DNA of 64,000 nucleotides from positions 60,294,387 through 60,358,386 of the forward strand of contig CM067298.1 of the NCBI GenBank assembly GCA_034231615.1. Reading direction: 5' to 3'. Under the pieces are notes generated by a model. The model did no database searches, was not told where the DNA came from, and was given only the letters and a program-made list of their open reading frames with translations. Both the position numbers and the translations under genes were made by a program. Origin of the DNA: Meghimatium bilineatum. Its lineage: Eukaryota; Mollusca; Gastropoda; Stylommatophora; Philomycidae. Below are positions 39,721 to 49,811 of the stretch, in pieces. Numbering within the stretch: the first letter of the stretch is position 1; each line of letters opens with the position of its first letter.

Positions 39721-39918
39721 TGGGGGAAGGAAAAGTAATTTTTTTGGAAAGTCACGAAGATCACACAATCAACATCTGACCGGGACTCTACATACACTGG
39801 GATGTCTGCTGGAGCGGAGGGCGGAGCACTTATGGGAATGTTCCGCCTCCTGTGAAGCCAATTTCTAATCAAGAACTAAAATCGACTGGTCCGCAACAGA
39901 AAGGCATAGACTTGTACA

Positions 39919-40090
39919 CAGTGGCGTAGCGTGGGTCAATGGCACCCGGGGCGGAATCATAATTTTCCGCCCTTGTGACTTGAAAAAAAATGTCAGTGAT
40001 TGTGAAAGACTGGACGAAAATAAATTTACCGCCCTCCCGATGATACCTTCCGGGGCAATCCGACGCTGCGCCCCCGCCTCGCTGCGGACA
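39919..40090. mobile_element. hAT-like MITE fragment, family shared with 60737
   Basis: CAGTGGCGTAGCGTGGG is a hAT-type left end. GGAATCATAATTTTCCGCCCTTGTGAC and TGTCAGTGATTGTGAAAGACTGGAC are repeated almost exactly at 60756-60815. The right end (ACGCTGCGCCCCC) is only partly recognisable and no target duplication was found. At 40165-40181 GTTGGGAAACACTG resembles the right end of another hAT MITE. Confidence 0.6.
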
Positions 40091-40189
40091 TTGGCCTAAT
40101 TACTTGTTTGAATTGCCCCCTCCCCCACTGAACAATGAAATTTCCCCCCTGTGGGGCGTGTGCCCACGTTGGGAAACACTGTTCTGGAT

Positions 40190-40860
40190 ACTTCCTGTTT
40201 CGAGTGCCATAGAGTACATCTTTGTGATATGATATCTATTTTAAAAAAAGTCATCTGCATATTTTCGCGTACAATTCGCTCTTTTTCATTTGATTTTTGA
40301 TATATTTGTTATGTAGAAAATCATTAAGGGAGGAGTTTCACCCATCATCTGGTTCATATGGGAGAAGTTGTACCTACCATCTGGCTACGTTCCTAGTACT
40401 AAAAATCATTGTTCTCATTTTCTTAAGGAGTCCGGTTGTCATTTTCCAAATGACGAAGTTGGGTTCCTGCGGGTTTGGCCTGGTTAAGCGTTTGAGGAAT
40501 ATTTCGCTAGGACCAAATATTTCTTTTAATCAATATTTCTACGTGAATATTTATCAGAGTTATAAGAAATGTATTTTCACAAGTATTTCTATCGTTATAG
40601 AATAGATGACGGGTCACTGCGACACTTGTAATTATGCGTAAAATTTGACTGTCGCTAAACATTGTAGGGGACCTACAGATTAGATACATTTCTAACAGAG
40701 AAAGAAAGCACGCACTTTAAGAATTTGAACCTATGTCCTAGTGATCGGTGGTTTAACCTCAATATTAACAGAGCCAGGGCCGCAGTTAGTCTTCGATTTA
40801 AAAAAAAGGGTGTGGGGTGGAAATTTTTTCAATTATCTGATATATTTTGGAGGCTTTTTA
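40190..40860. other. Intergenic, nothing recognised
   Basis: No convincing coding or repeat signal. Open frames here lack motifs. Confidence 0.4.
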
Positions 40861-40867
40861 TAAGGTA

Positions 40868-41578
40868 TCAATCAATCAATAAACCCATAACCCTTCGGGG
40901 TAGTAGGGGTACCACATTGGATGCTTCAGCACACAAAGTCCTCCAGCGAATTCTATCCTCAGCGATGCGGATGAGTGTGGAAATATCTAGCCCTGTCCAT
41001 TCCTTGATGTTGTCTGTCCATGTCTTTATTTGTCCTCCTCTGCTTCTTCCACCCTCGACAGTTCCCTGCAGTATTGTTTTTGACAAGGAATCGTGCCTGC
41101 ATACATGTCCGAACCATGCTAGTTTTCGTCGTTTCACTATTGAAAGCAATGGCTCCTGGACACCTGCACACATCTCTACTTTATTTATTACGTACACATT
41201 GGTCTTATGTTCCCTATAGGAAATTCGTAGAATTCGTCTGTAGCATTTATACTCAAAAGCCTGTAATCTTCCCTCCATGTCCGCAGTGAGTGTCCAACTT
41301 TCACAACCATACAACACAACAGAAAGCACCAGCGACTTATACAGTTTGATTTTCACTCCAACACTGATGTTCCTTTTCCAAATCACAGTTAGCCTTGACA
41401 AGGACGCTAAAGCCATCTCCAGCCTTATTTTTAGTTCTTCTTTGCATTTACCATCGCTGCATATACTGGATCCGAGGTATTTGAAGGTATTCACCTCCTC
41501 AAGCTTGTGTCCATTCATCAGGTATAAGGTATAAACCGTATTAGCTAAGTAGATATCAAAATAAATACTGCGAAACAT
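40868..41578 (-). pseudogene. RTE-like LINE C-terminal region, 236 codons open
   Basis: The frame is uninterrupted. It reads MNGHKLEEVNTFKYLGSSIC, LYKSLVLSVVLYGCESWTLT, YKCYRRILRISYREHKTNVY, RRKLAWFGHVCRHDSLSKTI, GGRSRGGQIKTWTDNIKEWT and RIRWRTLCAEASNVVPLLPRR, the standard thumb and C-terminal region of RTE/BovB-type LINE proteins. The 3' end on the minus strand finishes in an ATTGATTGATTG repeat (about 40868-40880 complement), typical of RTE 3' ends. It is 5' truncated; the intact frame suggests a fairly recent copy. Confidence 0.88.
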
Positions 41579-41579
41579 T

Positions 41580-42170
41580 CACGCAATATGCAAACACCCC
41601 CATCCCCGCTATCTTTCCATTTACAACACGGTGACTAAGAAAACTGCTAATGAATTACCCCCCCCCCCCACTACTAACCCTCTTAGAAAAACCTTATGTA
41701 CGCGTTTCCCTCTACAATCATACAATCCAAAGGGCTAATTAGAAACAATTTTAACTTCTCGCAAATTTTACTTTCCGTGATTGTCATTGATCACTTGGTA
41801 TCGACATACAAAGAAAATCACGGGGAATGTCAAATAACTTGAATTTAGAAGATCCGAGTCCACGACTGTATAATTGACGAGAGACATGCACAAACTTCCT
41901 TTTTGTCTGTAATGCACTTTGGAATGTATGGATATTGTTTTTGGCGTTTCCTCCCTGAACTCTCGCCCCTGCCTAGTTCGACCTTGTCCTAAATATTAAT
42001 ATCAGTAAATTAGAGCAGCAGAGTGTCATACATTACTTCATGTTTGGTTAGATATTGATATAGTCAACACTGTTGGACATTTGTCTGTTTTTATTTCATT
42101 AACAAACTGAATTTCATTAACAAATTGGTTAATTACTGGAATCTCACAAAAATCCAACACAGATGCAACA
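41580..42170. other. Intergenic, poly-C tract
   Basis: Contains a C homopolymer near 41659-41669 and no recognisable gene or repeat. Confidence 0.4.
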
Positions 42171-42174
42171 TAAC

Positions 42175-42353
42175 GTACCAGATATCTTCTTCTTCTTCAG
42201 CGTTCATTCTCAAACTCCCACTGGATATCTCTTGTAACAGGACCACGGTCCTATTAGATTTCCAGAAGGATGTAGTCCAGAGAATGGTAATGCGTTGTGT
42301 GTCAGTTTTATTTGCGCCAATGGCCCGACACATCCATCTTCAGTACCAGATAT
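42175..42353 (-). mobile_element. SINE family A, full length, exact 11-bp target duplication
   Basis: GTACCAGATAT at 42175-42185 and 42343-42353 flank a 157-bp element. On the minus strand it begins GAAGATGGATGTGTCGGGCC and ends in GAAGAAGAAG. It includes CATTCTCTGGACTACATCCT and GAGTTTGAGAATGAACGC. Exact duplication plus a 3' simple-repeat tail indicate target-primed retrotransposition. Confidence 0.93.
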
Positions 42354-42369
42354 AAGAGCAGATGTCTAA

Positions 42370-43190
42370 TATATTCAAAAACAAATATGTCAACATGAAC
42401 ACCAAAACTGCACTATATAAAACGTTCATCGTATTATAAATTATTCTTTCAATGACAAACGTGGACACTAATGACAAACGTGGACACTAATGACAAACGT
42501 GGACACTAATGACAAACATGGACACTAATGACAAACGTGGACACTAATGACAAACGTGGACACTAATGACAAACGTGGACACTAATGACAAACGTGGACA
42601 CTAATGACAAACGTGGACACTAATGACAAACATGGACACTAATGACAAACGTGGACACTAATGACAAACGTGGACACTAATGACAAACGTGGACACTAAT
42701 GACAAACGTGGACACTAATGACAAACGTGGACACTAATGACAAACGTGGACACTAATGACAAACGTGGACACTAATGACAAACGTGGACACTAATGACAA
42801 AAGAAAACTTGTTACAACAGAAATTAATTGTCTACGTAGAATTCTCGCAGTAACAATACGAGACAGAATCAGAAATGAAAACATCAGACGACTAACAAAC
42901 ACAATGTCAATCCTGGATTACGTCAGAAAATAACAGATTAAGTGGTTTTCACATGCTTCCAGGCTGGCATCAAATAGAACCTCTCATAAAATAAATTGCT
43001 ATACAGACACGATGGATAGGCCAATAAAGCCTGGGTAGACCATGAAAAAGATGGAATATTAATTAGTCATCAACGAAAACAAATATATATGAATTTAAGC
43101 ACACAAAATAGTCGTCTCCAGAGAACTGTTATACCCCTGACGTTGCACGACATAAAGGGTATAAAGCGAAAAGAAATAAAGAAGCGACTG
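42370..43190 (+). pseudogene. LINE C-terminal region interrupted by a minisatellite
   Basis: The plus strand reads MNTKTALYKTFIVL, then the minisatellite 42452-42802, then, one frame away, TEINCLRRILAVTIRDRIRN, ENIRRLTNTMSILDYVRK*, QIKWFSHASRLASN, and further tail sequence to CCCTGACGTTGCACGACAT, as at 5650-5860. It is a non-autonomous LINE corpse of the same tail family as 62657-62962. Confidence 0.8.
42452..42802 (+). repeat. 19-bp minisatellite, ~18 copies, inside a LINE coding region
   Basis: The unit TGACAAACGTGGACACTAA is nearly invariant, with only CAT for CGT in two units. The array has no spacers. Read in the frame of the following LINE sequence, the last unit gives WTLMTKEN, the position of the conserved WTLT motif seen in related LINE tails at 41350 and 44920, so the array probably grew from that codon stretch. 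Confidence 0.97.
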
Positions 43191-43910
43191 GTTAATAGGA
43201 ACAAAGTCAAAAACATAGGGGCTGATCTAGTCCAGCAGAGGTTTAATGATATGCATTACAATCACCAGATTTGCTAGACTGCAGGGAAGGTTGGCTATAA
43301 CTGACCTATAACATGCTCTGTCTCTTTAATAATAAAATATTAACGATTATCAGCCCTAACAAGCTCACGAACTCAAGATTTTCATTTATGACAAAAGCCT
43401 GTCGGGCAACTAACACTGCTCAGAGCCAGAACGATCATACCGTTCATAATGGCACATTTTTAAAATTTAGAATGAAGTTTGATGCGGGTGATGGGGGGGG
43501 GGGGGATGTGAGTTGGAGTGTCACAAAAGCTCCTGAGAACATGATGCAATATAACACAAAATAGTGCAGCATCATCATTAAATGCCGTCTCCGCAACGAA
43601 AATTGACCGTAGCGGACCTGCACCATCCTTTCTCTAGCCTTGGTGGTACACTCTGGTAGACTGCTGTCCTTATCGTGATTATTCTCCCCCACTTGTATCT
43701 GTCTACCTCTTGTTGGATTCTACCCTGAAGTAAAGTCTTCAACAAGGTACATGTCTTTTAATGTCCAAAATTATTTTTATTTGTTTGATCTGCGTTTCCT
43801 TTAGCAGTTATTTTTTGTAAGAAGTCTTGTTTGAACCTCTTTGTTGTTTTTTCCCCTCTCTTTTAATGAAGTTTTTCCCGTTCTTCTATATATGTTATAG
43901 CACATGTTGA
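43191..43910. other. Intergenic with LINE scrap and poly-G
   Basis: Includes a G homopolymer (43493-43505). The segment 43570-43680 (CATCATCATTAAATGCCGTC...GCGGACCTGCACCATCC..CTTGGTGGTACACTC) parallels 54400-54480, so both are pieces of one repeat family, probably a LINE 3' end. Confidence 0.5.
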
Positions 43911-43915
43911 GTATA

Positions 43916-43997
43916 GTCTATTGCAAGTTCGGGCAAACTTTTTGTGCAGAGGGTCGCATTGAAAATTGTAAAGCTATTGGAGGGCCGCATATAATAT

Positions 43998-44077
<80 letters not shown>

Positions 44078-44271
44078 GAAAAAATATTGTATATATAATA
44101 TATAAGAAAGTCGAATTAAAATTCCAAAGGATTTCTGTGTAATATTAATGGGAAAAAAATCATTTTTGACGATCGTCCGTTTATTTAAAAATGTGTTTGA
44201 GGGCCGCAAAATATCCAATGGCGGGCCACATGCGGCCCACGGGCCCTAGTTTGCCCACCCCTGGTCTATTG
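43916..44271. mobile_element. hAT MITE with exact 8-bp target duplication
   Basis: GTCTATTG at 43916-43923 and 44264-44271 flanks 43924-44263. The ends are CAAGTTCGGGCAAACT and, inverted, CAGGGGTGGGCAAACTAGGG, with GGGCCGC-rich subterminal sequence on both sides. The interior carries an (AT)n array (43999-44073). The target is the 3' end of a LINE whose uninterrupted counterpart (GGTCTATTGTCTTTCCCC) is at 62583-62600. Confidence 0.93.
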
Positions 44272-44450
44272 TCTTTCCCTAGGTGAATGATGTTGATCGC
44301 ATTCACACTTGCCGTTAAGCGCAGAGGTGGGAGCTTAAGCTGTCGTTCCAAGGCCAGATTTGTCGCCTTTGTTACAATTAGTTCATGTTTGTTCAAGGCT
44401 ATCTTCATGTTTTCTATTAATTTCATTGTATAAATATTAGCACACATATT
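44264..44450 (-). pseudogene. LINE 3' end (family H) hit by a hAT MITE
   Basis: The minus strand reads KLIENMKIALNKHELIVTKA then TNLALERQLKLPPLRLTASVNAINIIHL. It aligns with 62585-62760, including noncoding GGTGAATGATGTTGATCGCATTCACACTTGCCGTTAAGCG. It is truncated at 44450, where another repeat starts. Confidence 0.8.
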
Positions 44451-44519
44451 CTCCTATCGACTTGCTAGGTCTGTCACAGAAGCTGATGCGGCAGAAAGCG
44501 TGAAAGTTTACCCCACCAT

Positions 44520-44990
44520 GAGTATAGTCATCATCATCAAGTACCGTGCCGATTGGCGTTGGCGATCATATCTCTCCATGTACATCGATCTCTCATATAT
44601 GTCATCATCTCTGTTGGTGTCGTCAATCGAAGCCATTTAGTCAAACTGTCCAATATCTTTTCTCTGGGTCTTTCCCTTGATCTTTTCCCTTCTATCTTTC
44701 CTGTTATCACTATATTATCCCTCCTCTTCTCATTATGTGCCCAATAAATGTTGACTGTCTTTTTCTTATATTATCAATAATGCATCTTTTCACATCCATC
44801 GTTCTAAGACATTCTTTATTCGTAATCTTTGCCGTCCAAGGAATGTGTAACATTCTTCGAATAAACCACATTTTCGCTGCCTCCAAAAATTTCTGTGATG
44901 TTTTATTTATTGTCCATGCTTCACTTCCATAGGCGCATACGGTTGCGTCTGTGGGTCTCACCAATGGCTCACTAGACAAACCAACCATGC
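44520..44990 (-). pseudogene. LINE C-terminal tail (family I)
   Basis: The minus strand reads AYGSEAWTINKTSQKFLEAA, KMWFIRRMLHIPWTAKITNK, RKRQSTFIGHIMRRGGI, and, in another frame, GKIEGKRSRERPREKILDSL and TYIRDRCTWRDMIANANRHGT. This is a clear LINE tail ending shortly after RHGT. Family members elsewhere in the window: 25500-25950. Confidence 0.82.
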
Positions 44991-45089
44991 AAAGTTACTG
45001 GTATTAGTGGATTGTATAGAAATAAGTAACAATAGAATTATCTACAATATATTTCCTTCAAAGTAGTACACACTACGTGCATACAGCTG

Positions 45090-45240
45090 CTGGAAACACT
45101 CGTGGAACCCATTCTTTGACACTTCCAATTAGAACATGACTTTTGGTGCTAGGAATACAACCTACAAGGTGGGCAAAACCCTTCCCTTAACAGTTTTTCA
45201 CAAAAACGGTAATCACATTTCATATAAAAAAGAGGGAATT
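45090..45240. repeat. Dispersed repeat shared with 23570-23800
   Basis: See the 23.6-kb copy: AGAACATGACTTTTGGTGCTAGGAATACAAC and AAAACCCTTCCCTTAACAG are conserved between them. No coding frame. Confidence 0.5.
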
Positions 45241-45380
45241 AAACATGAAAATGATCGAATGACCTCTGTTTCTTAAGTAAAACCTTCTCCTACTGAAATC
45301 ATACCTACTGCCCTGTGTACATTGGCTAAACACATTCCCGGCGAGACCGTCGGCGGAATAGAAGACCTGTTCACAGAATG

Positions 45381-45550
45381 AATTAGGCCTTCATTCGTTC
45401 CTTTTCTTGATTATTCTTGTGTTTTCCGTTGGTCACTATTTGTATATTTAGAATTGCATGCCAAAAATAGTCAAGAAGACTTCAAGTATATAAAGAGTGA
45501 CCAACCGAAATGACGACAATAATAAAAACGTTACGAGTGAAGGCTTAATT
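45381..45550. mobile_element. Foldback MITE, second copy of the 29646 family
   Basis: AATTAGGCCTTCATTCGTTCC...CTTGTGTTTTCCGTTGGTCA and the right arm TGACCAACCGAAATGACGACAATAATAAAAACG...GAGTGAAGGCTTAATT are inverted repeats of about 55 bp. It is colinear with 29646-29809. The left TTAA target is not preserved. Confidence 0.72.
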
Positions 45551-45980
45551 AATTATGTTGAAAGGTCTTTATGGGGAAGGTCATATTCTAGGTTAGCTCA
45601 GATTAACCGGAACTCTCATGGAGCTTGCAGCAACCAGAAAAACGTGAACACAATGAATAATTTTTATATATCCTTCATTCATTAAGAATACGAAAAATAG
45701 GCTGAAGATTAGCAGGTTGCAACCCGGAGCCCCTATTGTGTTATATCATAGATTTACAGCTATATTCGCGTATTTTGCTTTATTGAATATTCGACTTCAT
45801 TGTGACATTGTTGGGTCACTTTGGTCTTCAATGGAAGTTTCTAAATTTATTTTTAGATCACGACTCACTTCAGTGCATCAGAAATATTGTGCCCTTACAC
45901 TAGTATACATTTCTTCTTTTATTTCCGCTTCCTGTGGAAGATAGGGCTAGAACTGTCACATCCCCAATTTTTCTGTGCTA
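45551..45980. other. Intergenic, nothing recognised
   Basis: No supportable gene or repeat in this stretch. Confidence 0.4.
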
Positions 45981-45984
45981 CTTT

Positions 45985-46260
45985 TCTTCTTCAATCCAGT
46001 CCTCCAGAATAGTCAGTCAGTTCCTCTTCTGCCAAGTTTGACACATAGGGCGGATGTCATAGTTCTCCATGCCTGTCGGTCAGTTTCTAGGGATTGCAGG
46101 TCTTGTGCATTTATGCCTGTTGATTTTAATTCATTCATAAATATTCTTCTGGGCATTGTTTTTGGTCTTTCCTGTTTTCTTTCCCGTCTGGTGTCCACAT
46201 GAAGTCTTGTCGTTGGATTCTGTCTTTCTTCATTCTATCCTGCGAACATATTCCAAAACA
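45985..46260 (-). pseudogene. LINE C-terminal tail remnant
   Basis: The minus strand reads RRERKQERPKTMPRRIFMNE and LKSTGINAQDLQSLETDRQA followed by WRTMTSALCVKLGRRGTD. It matches the R.RGRPK..W.D.......D..DR..WR LINE tail pattern. Truncated at both ends. Confidence 0.7.
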
Positions 46261-46559
46261 AGCGTCATCTATCTTGGCTGATACAACTGATCATTGGCTA
46301 CTGCGCCTAATCTGTGTCGTCAAACAATGAAAATAACTGGAAAAAGTAGGATTAGCCTAAATTAGTTGTTTTTTTAATGCCACAGTGTTTGAGATATTTA
46401 GAGCAGGACTGTTATGGTGAAAGTTGCTTCAACTGCGTCCACGATGTCAAAGTGATTCGGTCTCTTCCTCCAGTGTTTTTCCTTCGGGAGTTCCTTGGTT
46501 GTCCAACTTTTTCTTTCCCTTCGGGTTCCATTCCATTTTCTGCCTATTTACGTTGTACT

Positions 46560-46990
46560 TTTTTAAGTTGTTATACTTCTTTATGTTGTTGTACTTTGTG
46601 TTGCACTTTATGTTATACTTCGTTATGTTGTTGTATTTTGTGTTGCACTTTATGTTGTACTTCGTTATGTTGTTGTACTTTGTGTTGCACTTTATGTTGT
46701 ACTTCGTTATGTTGTTGGGCTTCTTTATGATGTTGTACGTCTTTATATTGTTGTACTTTATGTTGCTGTATTTCGTTATGTTGTACTTCTTTATATTGTT
46801 GTACTTTATGTTGCTGTATTTCGTTATGTTGTACTTCTTTATATTGTTGTACTTTATGTTGCTGTATTTCGTTATGTTGTACTTCTTTATATTGTTGTAC
46901 TTTATGTTGCTGTATTTCGTTATGTTGTACTTCTTTATGATGTTGTACTTCTTTATGTTGTACTTTATGTTGTTGCACTTCTTTATATTG
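46560..46990. repeat. Compound minisatellite with 42-bp and 48-bp periods
   Basis: A 42-bp period (CTTCGTTATG at 46618, 46660, 46702) is followed by a 48-bp period (CTTTATATTG at 46741, 46789, 46837, 46885). Units are built of TTATGTTG, TTGTACTT and similar blocks. Because both periods are multiples of three and the unit lacks stops in several frames, three overlapping long open frames appear (211, 202 and 157 codons); they are low-complexity repeats, not recognised proteins. Confidence 0.92.
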
Positions 46991-47110
46991 TTGCACATCT
47001 TTATGAGGGCATATATTAACCATCTTAATTTTGTATCTCTTATATCTATCTCCACCTAACATTGATATGTCGTCATAACCCATCATTTAATATACAGTCT
47101 TGACAATATG

Positions 47111-47477
47111 AGGGGATGTCTATAAATTACGGCAACAATATTTTACCAGTGTTGACTCTCTCCCATGTCAACAACTGTCAAGAATTTTGGAATCCTCACC
47201 CCGGCTTAATTATTTAAATATTTTGAAAACCCCCTCTCCATCCCCCACCCCACCCCTAATTATCATTTTGTGTGTGTAGAAAATTACGGGGAAAAAGTAT
47301 ATGATTTGTTTAACATTTTAGAAATATGTTTCAGATTAAAACTTTTAATGATGTATAAAAAAGCGATATTGTTGACTTCAACTTGTGTACCCCCTCCCCT
47401 CTCCCGGGTCATATTCTGTCAAGCTTTTTCAGACCTCCTATCTCCCTAATTGTTGACGTAGTGTATGGATAACCCCT
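47111..47477. mobile_element. MITE with AGGGG...CCCCT termini
   Basis: The left end AGGGGATGTCTATAAATTAC and the inverted right end AGGGGTTATCCATACACTAC continue as GGCAACA / GTCAACA, forming terminal inverted repeats of about 27 bp. TGA borders both sides if the ends are taken as GGGG...CCCC. Related copies: 63261-63610 and the partial 57050-57210. No open frame. Confidence 0.75.
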
Positions 47478-47716
47478 GATGCGAAAAAGACACATATTGA
47501 AGAATAAATCAACTCTGAAATATGGCCTCATTAGAAATGAACTCTGCTGTGGGCTTAGTAGACTGTTCGTTAGCCAACAGAGAACTGGAACTGGTAATCG
47601 TCTAATGGTGTATACACTTAAGTCGAGATCAGAGCATTTCTGGATATGTTTTTAAATCATTTCAAGTACGTGCAATGACAATGATCTGGCAACTCACTTA
47701 TCAGCGGGAAGGGAGA

Positions 47717-47718
<2 letters not shown>

Positions 47719-47757
<39 letters not shown>
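47719..47757. repeat. (GA)n microsatellite
   Basis: Uninterrupted AG/GA dinucleotides of about 39 bp. Confidence 0.97.
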
Positions 47758-47762
<5 letters not shown>

Positions 47763-47837
47763 CAAGGCCGAAAAACGGACGCTTTTCTTAAAATTCCATT
47801 GTTTGATCATCACGGGACGTGATCGACCTATGTCCTG

Positions 47838-47838
<1 letters not shown>

Positions 47839-47904
<66 letters not shown>
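47839..47904. repeat. (TA)n microsatellite
   Basis: About 65 bp of uninterrupted TA dinucleotides. Confidence 0.97.
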
Positions 47905-47905
<1 letters not shown>

Positions 47906-48237
47906 CATATTTAATTGTATAATTCACAAATACTAGAAGGCACAACCAAGGCATAATAAGGGTCGGATGTTTAAACACGAACAACAAACAGCAGTAAGAG
48001 TGGAGGGAGAAACATCTGAATGGTTCGCTGTTAAAGTGGAGTGAAGATGGGGTACACTCTACCCCCTTATCTTTTTAACATGTATGCAGAGAATATAATG
48101 AGAAATGTAAGAGAAGAATTAGAGGAAAATGAGTGTCATCCAATAAATATCGGTGGATACAAGATTCCAGAAATAAGATATGCAGATGACACAGCCCTCT
48201 AACTACACATCCTGAGGGACTGAAACAGCTAATCATA

Positions 48238-48380
48238 AAAAAGGGTTTAAAAGCCGTAGAAGATTGACTTCACTGTACTCGGTTTCCCATATGTACTCCG
48301 TCCCTCTCAACGAAGCGGCACGCCGCCTGCCGAGAGTACCACTCATAGCACGTAACTCCGTAGTTTCAAGTGATAATCCA
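48238..48380 (+). mobile_element. Short repeat inserted in the LINE, twin of 33120-33290
   Basis: GAAGATTGACTTCACTGTACTCGGTTTCCCATATG...GCCGCCTGCCGAGAGTACCACTCATAGCACGTAACTCCGTAG...TTCAAGTGATAATCCA replaces LINE sequence between the YADD region and LNAQKTK. An exact target duplication is not evident. Confidence 0.75.
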
Positions 48381-48797
48381 ATAACAACAAAGAAATACAG
48401 CGAGATCCAAAATCTATATCTAAACGCTCAGAAAACAAAAATTAAGACAACAGACAAAACAAAGATCAAACCAATAATCAAAATAGACAATATAGAACTA
48501 GAATGTGTAAATAAATTCGAATATCTGGGAGCAAATATAAATAGTTCCGGATATTGTTCAGTCAAGATTAGAAGAAGATTTGCAATAGCAACACTCAAAT
48601 TAACACAAATGAGAAAGCTATGGCAAAGAAGTAATAACCCTTTTACGTTCATGTGCTTTCCCAGTGGGAACATATGAAAGCGAGACTTTAACTTTGAACA
48701 AGAAAATATCCAAAAGAACAAATTCATTTGAAATGAAGTGCTACAGAACGATCCTACGAATATCATGGACAGAGAAAAAGAAGAACATTGACATTAC

Positions 48798-48979
48798 TGT
48801 AACTAAAATCTTCTTCTTCAGCGCTCAGTCTCAAACTCCTGTTGGATCTCTATTGTAGCAAGACCATGATCCATTCTAGATTTCCAGCAGTATGTACTCC
48901 AGAGAATAGAAATGCGTTGTGTCGCCGTTTTATTTGCGCTAATGGTCCGACACCTCCGTCTTCGGTGGATGTAACTAAA
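48798..48979 (-). mobile_element. SINE family A, full length, 10-bp target duplication
   Basis: TGTAACTAAA at 48798-48807 and 48970-48979 flanks 48808-48969. On the minus strand it runs from CCACCGAAGACGGAGGTGTC to a GAAGAAGAT tail and contains CATTCTCTGGAG-type core sequence. It splits the LINE between DITVTK and the RRKLQYFGH block. Confidence 0.92.
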
Positions 48980-49104
48980 TGAAGGGTGGCTTCTAAATAC
49001 CACCATAAGAAGGAAGCTGCAGTATTTTGGACACCTAAAGCGACATGATGGTATCGAAAGGCTGATTCTAGAAGGCAGAGTGACAGGCAATAGAAGTATG
49101 GGCG

Positions 49105-49811
49105 TGTACCACGGGCCCAACTAGTTTTAGAACCATCGCTAGCCACCACATGAAATGCAGATGGTATCAGTTAACAGAGATTCATTATTTGATATGAATC
49201 CTGAACTTCAGCCGAACGAAATGTTTAATGGCAACGAGAAATACAAAAGGGCGGAGACGCACAAATTGTACCCCGCGGTCACCGAAGGCTGACCAGTAAA
49301 AATACAAAAGACAGTAGAGATCACCGGATTAGATTCAGACACTTTTAAGTACGTATCGAGATGGATAGTGTGACTGTTATGTTGAATGAACACATAGATT
49401 GGTTGAAAGAGGAGAGTTGGTGGGAATCAGTTTTAGTTAGTTTTTGAGTTTGAGTTTGGAAGTCGACCTGGACGGACGTGTCCAGGAAAGTTAGTTTTCG
49501 GACCAAAAAAAATGGTTCGGTTAAGAGAATAGTTTTCAGACTTGAGAGTCTGGACACTGAGTTGATGTCAGAATATTGGATATGCAATTTATGAAATTCA
49601 TGTTATAAGTGGATGTTGTACCTTTCTGGACTTTGAACCAATGTGTAATAAAGTTGGAGATATATGTAAAAGCTGAAGTTGCAGCCTTTTATTATACTTT
49701 ATGTATCACACATTGAACGTGACAACGTATATGACAACTTTAAGAAGCAACCCTAATACTGTCATAACTGGTGACGTAACCACATAACCAGGTATCAGAG
49801 GTAGCACTACA
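49105..49811. mobile_element. LTR-like insertion (solo LTR candidate) inside the LINE
   Basis: LINE coding sequence stops near 49100 and resumes at about 49815. The 700-bp insert begins TGTACCACGGGCC and ends GGTAGCACTACA (TGTA...TACA inverted ends), has an AATAAAG signal at about 49648 and no open frame, as expected for a solo LTR. No 4-6-bp target duplication was found, so the class is uncertain. Confidence 0.4.

Noticed and set aside
39919-40185. A single hAT MITE spanning both a CAGTGGCGTA left end and a GAAACACTG right end
   Set aside because: The two ends belong to different end families and have no matching flanking octamers.
40868-41578. A 236-codon open frame as a host gene
   Set aside because: Motifs are those of an RTE-type LINE C-terminus, and the 3' end has a LINE-style simple repeat.
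42452-42802. Regular short repeats resembling a CRISPR array
   Set aside because: The 19-bp units are contiguous with no spacers, and the window is eukaryotic (spliced genes, LINEs).
46424-47086. Three overlapping frames of 157-211 codons as real genes
   Set aside because: They are read through a 42/48-bp minisatellite on both strands; no domain, no splice or promoter evidence.
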